The notes under the pieces: generated by a model
Told to the model about the DNA's origin: nothing
Databases searched by the model: none
What the model saw: the letters and a program-made list of their open reading frames with translations, nothing else
In this document: positions 44,195 through 48,438 of the stretch, one piece after another
How positions within the stretch are numbered: position 1 is the stretch's first letter
Layout: every line of letters begins with the position of its first letter
Position numbers and translations under genes: made by a program
DNA from: Bacteroidota bacterium
Lineage (GTDB): Bacteria; Bacteroidota; Bacteroidia; Chitinophagales; Saprospiraceae
Length of the DNA: 48,438 nt
Direction of reading: 5' to 3'
Assembly (NCBI GenBank): GCA_029561355.1
Contig: JAKQJD010000205.1
Location: 1-48,438, forward strand

Positions 44195-45119
44195 ACCGAA
44201 GGTTTCGCTGATTACCGTCAATTACAACCAGGCTGAAATAACCTGCGCTTTGCTCGAGAGTATCCGGCAGCAGGACTACCGGAACGTGGAAGTGATCGTG
44301 GTGGACAATGCCAGCCGCGAAAACCCAGCAGCACTGTTCCGCGAGCGCTTTCCGGAAGCAGTTTTTCTGCGCAGTGAACAAAATCTCGGGTTTGCCGGCG
44401 GCAACAACCTGGCCTTGCCGCATGTGTCGGGCGATTTTCTGTTTTTTGTCAACAACGACGCCGAACTGACCGACGGCGCCATCCGCCATCTGCTCGACAT
44501 TTTTGAAGCGCACCCAAAGGCAGGAATTGTGAGTCCGCTCATTTGCTACATGCCGGAAGGCAACGCCGCGACCGACCTGATTCAATATGCAGGCATGACG
44601 GCGGTTCATCCGCTGACGGGCCGCAACCGGACCATCGGCAATAAAGAACCGGATAGAGGGCAGTTTTCCCAACCCGGGCAAACTGCCTATGCACACGGCG
44701 CAGCCATGATGGTCACACGGCACCTATTGAAGCAGGTGGGGCCGATGTCGGAAGCCTTTTTCCTGTATTACGAAGAACTGGACTGGTGCGAACGCATTCG
44801 CCGCGCCGGCTGGCAGGTGTGGGTACAACCACTTGCCCGCATTTTTCATAAAGAAAGCCTTACCGTGGAAAAAATGGGCGCCCTGAAAACGTATTATCTT
44901 ACTCGCAACAGGGTGTGGTTTATGCGCCGAAATTTCGGCTTTATACAACGGGTTGGATTTCAGGTATTTCTGTGGCTGGTAACGGTCCCAAAAAATGTAG
45001 CCCTGTATGCCGTGCGTGGTGAATGGACTAATTTGCGCGCTTTCCTGCGCGGCGCAACGGATGCTGAGGTTTCATCTGCAAGGCACGAACAGGTGAAATC
45101 TCCGGTATTGGAGGTTTAG
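44181..45119 (+). CDS. Family 2 glycosyltransferase (rhamnosyltransferase-like)
   Basis: 312 residues from the ATG at 44181 (a second ATG at 44187 is possible); the start overlaps the stop of the upstream gene, indicating translational coupling. GT2 motifs: VSLITVNYNQAEITC, VIVVDNAS, NLGFAGGNN, FFVNNDAEL (DxD-type), and DWCERIRRAGWQVW near the end of the catalytic domain. The YYEELDWCERIR block is common in rhamnosyltransferase-type enzymes. Soluble or peripheral on the inner membrane, it extends the lipid-linked repeat. Donor sugar cannot be read from sequence. Confidence 0.92.
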   Translation: MRMSEPKVSLITVNYNQAEITCALLESIRQQDYRNVEVIVVDNASRENPAALFRERFPEAVFLRSEQNLGFAGGNNLALPHVSGDFLFFVNNDAELTDGAIRHLLDIFEAHPKAGIVSPLICYMPEGNAATDLIQYAGMTAVHPLTGRNRTIGNKEPDRGQFSQPGQTAYAHGAAMMVTRHLLKQVGPMSEAFFLYYEELDWCERIRRAGWQVWVQPLARIFHKESLTVEKMGALKTYYLTRNRVWFMRRNFGFIQRVGFQVFLWLVTVPKNVALYAVRGEWTNLRAFLRGATDAEVSSARHEQVKSPVLEV

Positions 45120-45136
45120 TATCCAAATAGAGTAAA

Positions 45137-46384
45137 ATGGCAAGTATTATTTACGTTGTTTTTTCCATCCTCTCCGGCCTGGTGCTGGCCCAATTGCTGT
45201 ACCCGTTTTTGACGGTTTTGCTGGCACAACTCTTTGGAAAAGAACGTATTAAAGAAGATAAAGCCGCTGCCAATACAGATTTCGACTACGCGTGCATCAT
45301 CACCGCCTACCGCAATGCCGCCATTGCCAAACCGCTGGTAGAATCGCTGCTGCGGCAAACACACGACAAACAACTGATTTACCTGGTGGCCGACGAATGT
45401 CCCGAATTCGATTTCGGGATTACCGACGAGCGTTTCATCCCGCTCCGTCCCGATCCGCCCCTGCGGCTAAAAGCGAAAAGTATCAAATACGCTATCGCTC
45501 ATTTCCGGCGCAGGCCCGATTACATTGCCATTTTTGATGCCGACAATCTGGCGCACCCGCAATTTCTGGAAGAAATAAACAAATACGCTGCCTCGGGGCT
45601 GCTTTGTATACAAGGGCAACGCACCGCCAAAAACCTCGACACCACCTACGCCGCGCTCGACAGCATGGGCGAGCACTACAAAAACTACATCGAACGCTAC
45701 GTCCCCTGGCTGCTGGGCGGCTCTTCAGTCATCAGCGGCTCGGGCATGGCCACCGAAACGGCTTTGTACGAAGCCTATCTGGCCTCTCCGGAAATAGAAC
45801 AGGGCCAGCACCAGTGGAAAAAAATGCTGCAGGAAGACAAGATCCTCCAGAATTTCATTCTCCGCCGGGCCGGCACCATTGCCTACGCCATCCGGGCGCT
45901 GGTGTATGATGAAAAAGTGGACTCCGGCGCAGCCGTCGAAACGCAGCGCAGCCGCTGGCTTTTTTCCTATTTCCAGAACCTGCCCAATTCGGCCGGACTA
46001 CTTTTTAAAGGCCTGATCCGATTGAATTTCAACCAGTTGTATTTCGGGTGGGTGACGCTGGCTTTGCCGATGTTTATCCAGGTAGGTGTAGCGGGTGTGC
46101 TGATGGTAGTTGGGCTGCTGGTATCGCCGTTCTGGTCGCTGGCGCTGCTGCTCGGCCTCACCATTTTTTCAGTCAATATTCTGCTGGTGCTTCAACTCGA
46201 CCGCGCACCCAAACCTGTGTGGGATGCGGTGTGGCAGGTACCGAAATTCGTTTGGCGGCAGTTTTCGGGGCTTTTTAAAATGCGCGACCCGAACAAACAT
46301 TTCCAGCATACGGAACACAAAAAATACGTGTCGGTCGACGAGGTCGTCGGGCGCACGGAACCGCCTCCTGGCGACCAACCCTGA
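45137..46384 (+). CDS. Membrane-associated glycosyltransferase, GT2-like
   Basis: 415 residues. An N-terminal membrane helix (~5-30) is followed by a GT-A domain: YACIITAYRNAAIAKPL, YLVADECPEFD, YIAIFDADN (metal-binding DxD), and a QRSRW motif (in TQRSRWLFSYF) typical of processive GT2 enzymes. Two or three C-terminal helices (~310-360) anchor it. It starts 17 bp after the previous gene, in the same operon. It is probably a polymerising or chain-extending enzyme of the EPS pathway; substrate unknown. Confidence 0.85.
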   Translation: MASIIYVVFSILSGLVLAQLLYPFLTVLLAQLFGKERIKEDKAAANTDFDYACIITAYRNAAIAKPLVESLLRQTHDKQLIYLVADECPEFDFGITDERFIPLRPDPPLRLKAKSIKYAIAHFRRRPDYIAIFDADNLAHPQFLEEINKYAASGLLCIQGQRTAKNLDTTYAALDSMGEHYKNYIERYVPWLLGGSSVISGSGMATETALYEAYLASPEIEQGQHQWKKMLQEDKILQNFILRRAGTIAYAIRALVYDEKVDSGAAVETQRSRWLFSYFQNLPNSAGLLFKGLIRLNFNQLYFGWVTLALPMFIQVGVAGVLMVVGLLVSPFWSLALLLGLTIFSVNILLVLQLDRAPKPVWDAVWQVPKFVWRQFSGLFKMRDPNKHFQHTEHKKYVSVDEVVGRTEPPPGDQP

Positions 46385-46390
46385 CCGGCC

Positions 46391-47395
46391 GTGCAGCAAC
46401 GCATCGAATACATTGATTTCGCAAAAGGATACGCGATTTTCACCATCGTGTGCTACCACGCGTTGCAGCAGGTGGCGCTATCTCCGCTGATGCAAAAAGC
46501 GATCATTTTCGGCGGCACGGGTGTGCACCTGTTTTTTCTGTTATCAGGCTTCGGGCTGGCCTGGTCGGCCTCAAAAGACTCGACCCTGCAGTTTTATCGC
46601 CGCCGGATGAGCAAAGTATGGGTGCCGTATGTGGTGGTGCTGACCATCAGTTGGGCTGCCGCCGCCTGGCTCGGTATTTTTCCCGACGGCGCAGATGCCT
46701 GGCTGGCCGGCGTGGCGCTGTACCAGATGTTTTCGGAGCGGTATATTGAAAGTTTTGGCGGTCATTTCTGGTTTATCAGCACGATTTTTCAGTTTTACCT
46801 GGTGTTCCCCTTGCTGACGCGTTTGCAAAATAAAATGTCTGCAAACGTTTTTCTGGCGCTGGCATTTTCCATTTCCATAGGCTGGTGGTTACTCGTTTAT
46901 TTTTCAGGAAAAAGCGACCTGCGCGTTTGGAACAGTTTCTTTTTGCAGTTTTTATGGGAATTTGCCATCGGTATGGCCCTGGCACGGGAAGTGAAGCAAC
47001 AACGCATCGATCTGGGCCGGGCGCTGGAAACGCCGCGTTACGACTGGCTTTATCTGGGCGCCGGCATTGTTTTTACCGCGCTGATGATCGGGATTGTACT
47101 GAAAATGGGTGCGGCAGGCCGGATTTTTAACGACGTTCCAGCGCTGCTGGGTTATACCGCGCTGAGTCTTTTTATCTACCGGGTGGGACGGCGCGCGCTG
47201 CCGTGGCTGAATCGTTTTTTCCTGTGGATCAACGGATTTTCGTATTCCCTTTATTTGATTCACGTGCTGGTGCTCCACTTATTCCTGCTGATCGCAGGCG
47301 TTTCATCGCTTCATTATTTTACACTTTTGCTGTACCTGATCCTTACTTTGGGGCTGGCATTCACTTTCGAACATGCCAAAAAAGCAATCGGATGA
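46391..47395 (+). CDS. Membrane acyltransferase family 3 protein
   Basis: 334 residues from a GTG start, 6 bp after the previous gene. It opens with RIEYIDFAKGYAIFTIVCYHALQQ, in the style of the acyltransferase-3 family (His in the first helix essential in relatives), then GGTGVHLFFLLSGFGLAWS. There are about ten membrane helices. These enzymes move acetyl or other acyl groups onto surface polysaccharides. Its stop overlaps the ATG of the SGNH hydrolase gene (ATGA), so the two are translated together. Confidence 0.9.
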   Translation: MQQRIEYIDFAKGYAIFTIVCYHALQQVALSPLMQKAIIFGGTGVHLFFLLSGFGLAWSASKDSTLQFYRRRMSKVWVPYVVVLTISWAAAAWLGIFPDGADAWLAGVALYQMFSERYIESFGGHFWFISTIFQFYLVFPLLTRLQNKMSANVFLALAFSISIGWWLLVYFSGKSDLRVWNSFFLQFLWEFAIGMALAREVKQQRIDLGRALETPRYDWLYLGAGIVFTALMIGIVLKMGAAGRIFNDVPALLGYTALSLFIYRVGRRALPWLNRFFLWINGFSYSLYLIHVLVLHLFLLIAGVSSLHYFTLLLYLILTLGLAFTFEHAKKAIG

Positions 47396-48105
47396 ATAAT
47401 AACAGGCGTATACTCTGGTTTTCCTTGCTGCTCAACCTCCTGCTGGCGGCGGCGCTGTTTTTTATGGTCAACCGGCTGGGCGGCTGGGCCTACGCCTTGT
47501 ACCGGCTGCGGCATGATGAAGCCGGGCTGTACCACCACCGCGTTCAACTGTTTGAAATGATGCACGCTTCTCCCGGCGCCATCGTTTTTCTGGGCGACAG
47601 CCATACGGAGCAATGCGAGTGGCAGGAGTTGTTTCACGGTGATTCGACGGTGATTTTGAACCGTGGCATCGTAGGCGACTACGTGAAAGGTGTGCTCGGC
47701 AGACTCGACGAGGTATTGCGGCACAAACCCCGGAAAATCTATCTGATGGTGGGTGTCAACGACCTCGTTTTTAAAAACAAACCGGAAGACGTCGCCACAA
47801 CCTATCGCGAAATTGTAACCCAAATCCGAAGCAAATCACCGGATTCGGAACTCTTTTTGCAGAGTGTGCTCCCGGTAAATAACCGCATCAAAAAAACGGG
47901 CGTGAACAACGAAACCATTCGCGCCCTGAATACCCAAATCGCCGCGATCGCCCGCGATTACGCGTTGCCTTACATCGACGTGTACGCAGACCTCAAGGAT
48001 GCCGACGACAACCTGAATCAACGATATACGGAAGACGGCATTCATTTGAACGGTGTGGGATATGCGGTTTGGAAACAGCGGATTTTAATGATGAACGATG
48101 AGTGA
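47392..48105 (+). CDS. Membrane-anchored SGNH hydrolase
   Basis: 237 residues from the ATG at 47392, whose first base overlaps the upstream stop; the longer frame to 47203 is within the acyltransferase gene. Residues 8-27 form an N-terminal membrane anchor. Block I is FLGDSHTEQ (Ser70), block III GVNDLVF, block V DGIHLNGVG (Asp215, His218), and the Gly of block II is in RGIVGD. All four family residues are present, so it is likely active. Such enzymes edit or transfer acetyl groups on glycans; with the acyltransferase before it and an MBOAT protein after it, a role in EPS O-acetylation is likely. The last five codons repeat the ATGATGAAC pattern of the following hairpin. Confidence 0.9.
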   Translation: MNNNRRILWFSLLLNLLLAAALFFMVNRLGGWAYALYRLRHDEAGLYHHRVQLFEMMHASPGAIVFLGDSHTEQCEWQELFHGDSTVILNRGIVGDYVKGVLGRLDEVLRHKPRKIYLMVGVNDLVFKNKPEDVATTYREIVTQIRSKSPDSELFLQSVLPVNNRIKKTGVNNETIRALNTQIAAIARDYALPYIDVYADLKDADDNLNQRYTEDGIHLNGVGYAVWKQRILMMNDE

Positions 48106-48107
48106 TG

Positions 48108-48224
48108 AATGATGAATGATGAACGATGAATAATTAGCAGTTAACCTTTGGCTTCTGAATACAAATGCCACATGTTACCACCCAACATTCATGGTTCATC
48201 ATTCATCGTTCATCATTCATCATT
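48108..48224 (+). terminator. Heptamer-repeat hairpin after the SGNH gene
   Basis: 24-bp perfect arms at 48108-48131 and 48201-48224, built of GATGAAT/GATGAAC heptamers, with a 69-nt loop. The first arm starts directly after the TGA at 48103-48105 and extends the ATGATGAAC sequence of the coding end. Confidence 0.65.
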
Positions 48225-48238
48225 AACAACTCACAACC

Positions 48239-48438
48239 TTGGTTTTCAACAGTCTCACCTTCCTCGTCTTCATTCTGCTGTTCTTTCCGCTCTATTTCGG
48301 AACGAAAGGTCGCTGGCGCACCTGGGTTTGCCTGGTGGCGAGTTATATTTTTTACGGCTGGTGGGACTGGCGTTTTTTGTCGCTGATCGTTTTTTCGACG
48401 GTGATGGACTGGTGGTTCGGGCTTTGGATCGCCTGGAA
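48239..48438 (+). CDS. MBOAT family O-acyltransferase, N-terminal part (cut by window edge)
   Basis: A TTG codon at 48239 opens a frame running to the window end, 66 codons. The translation begins MVFNSLTFLVFILLFFPLYF, followed by a turn (GTKGRW) and SYIFYGWWDWRFLSLIVFST. This matches the start of AlgI/DltB-like membrane-bound O-acyltransferases, which move acetyl groups across the inner membrane for polysaccharide O-acetylation. It follows the SGNH hydrolase gene after a hairpin. The pairing MBOAT plus SGNH is a well-known O-acetylation arrangement. The start is uncertain, since TTG is a minor codon; the rest lies outside the window. Confidence 0.8.
   Translation, partial: MVFNSLTFLVFILLFFPLYFGTKGRWRTWVCLVASYIFYGWWDWRFLSLIVFSTVMDWWFGLWIAW

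Overview
The window looks like a chromosomal segment of a Bacteroidota bacterium, most likely from the Saprospiria/Saprospirales. This is inferred from gene content: type IX secretion (T9SS) cargo with type A or gliding-motility-type (CHU_C) C-terminal signals, PorP/SprF, a DUF5723-type barrel, BshA (bacillithiol), a mevalonate-pathway pair, and promoters of the Bacteroidota type (TAnnTTTG at -7). No rRNA, tRNA, IS element or CRISPR was recognised.

Layout. 1-5.1 kb: a 13-unit 21-bp degenerate tandem array, then a PKD-repeat T9SS adhesin. 5.2-7.6 kb: its likely PorP/SprF partner, a very short T9SS-signal protein, and a 680-bp intergenic region holding two matching promoters, an 8-copy GATTAAA array and an intrinsic terminator. 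7.6-23.5 kb: an apparent chaperone-usher-type pilus locus (usher-like barrel, PapD-like chaperone, two DUF4402 pilin-like proteins) directly behind a 3676-residue T9SS adhesin. 23.6-29.1 kb: two paralogous hybrid histidine kinases and a LytTR response regulator. 29.3-35.2 kb: DUF5723 barrel, upp, a T9SS cargo protein, bshA. 35.2-38.2 kb: a second 21-bp array whose core motif switches strand midway, then a CHU_C protein. 38.3-40.9 kb: fni and a class II HMG-CoA reductase. 40.9-48.4 kb: an exopolysaccharide locus with a membrane GT2, a lone receiver, a receiver-like/sugar-transferase fusion, two more GT2 proteins, an acyltransferase, an SGNH hydrolase and the start of an MBOAT O-acyltransferase.

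Main regulatory observation. Four intergenic sites share one architecture: three CGTYG-like direct repeats spaced exactly 21 bp, lying exactly 31 bp from a TAnnTTTG-like -7 box. They precede a hybrid kinase gene, a DUF4402 pilin gene, the short T9SS-signal gene, and an orphan ~315-nt transcription unit ending in a strong intrinsic terminator. Direct repeats at two-turn spacing are typical of LytTR-family sites, and a LytTR regulator is encoded in the same window. I infer a locus-wide LytTR regulon that ties sensing to surface adhesion and includes a candidate small RNA.

Second genome-level pattern. Nearly every transcription unit ends in a long, locus-specific hairpin, often built of 7-8 bp or 14-bp tandem units mirrored on the other arm. 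They always lie just 3' of a stop codon and in at least two cases run into the coding sequence.
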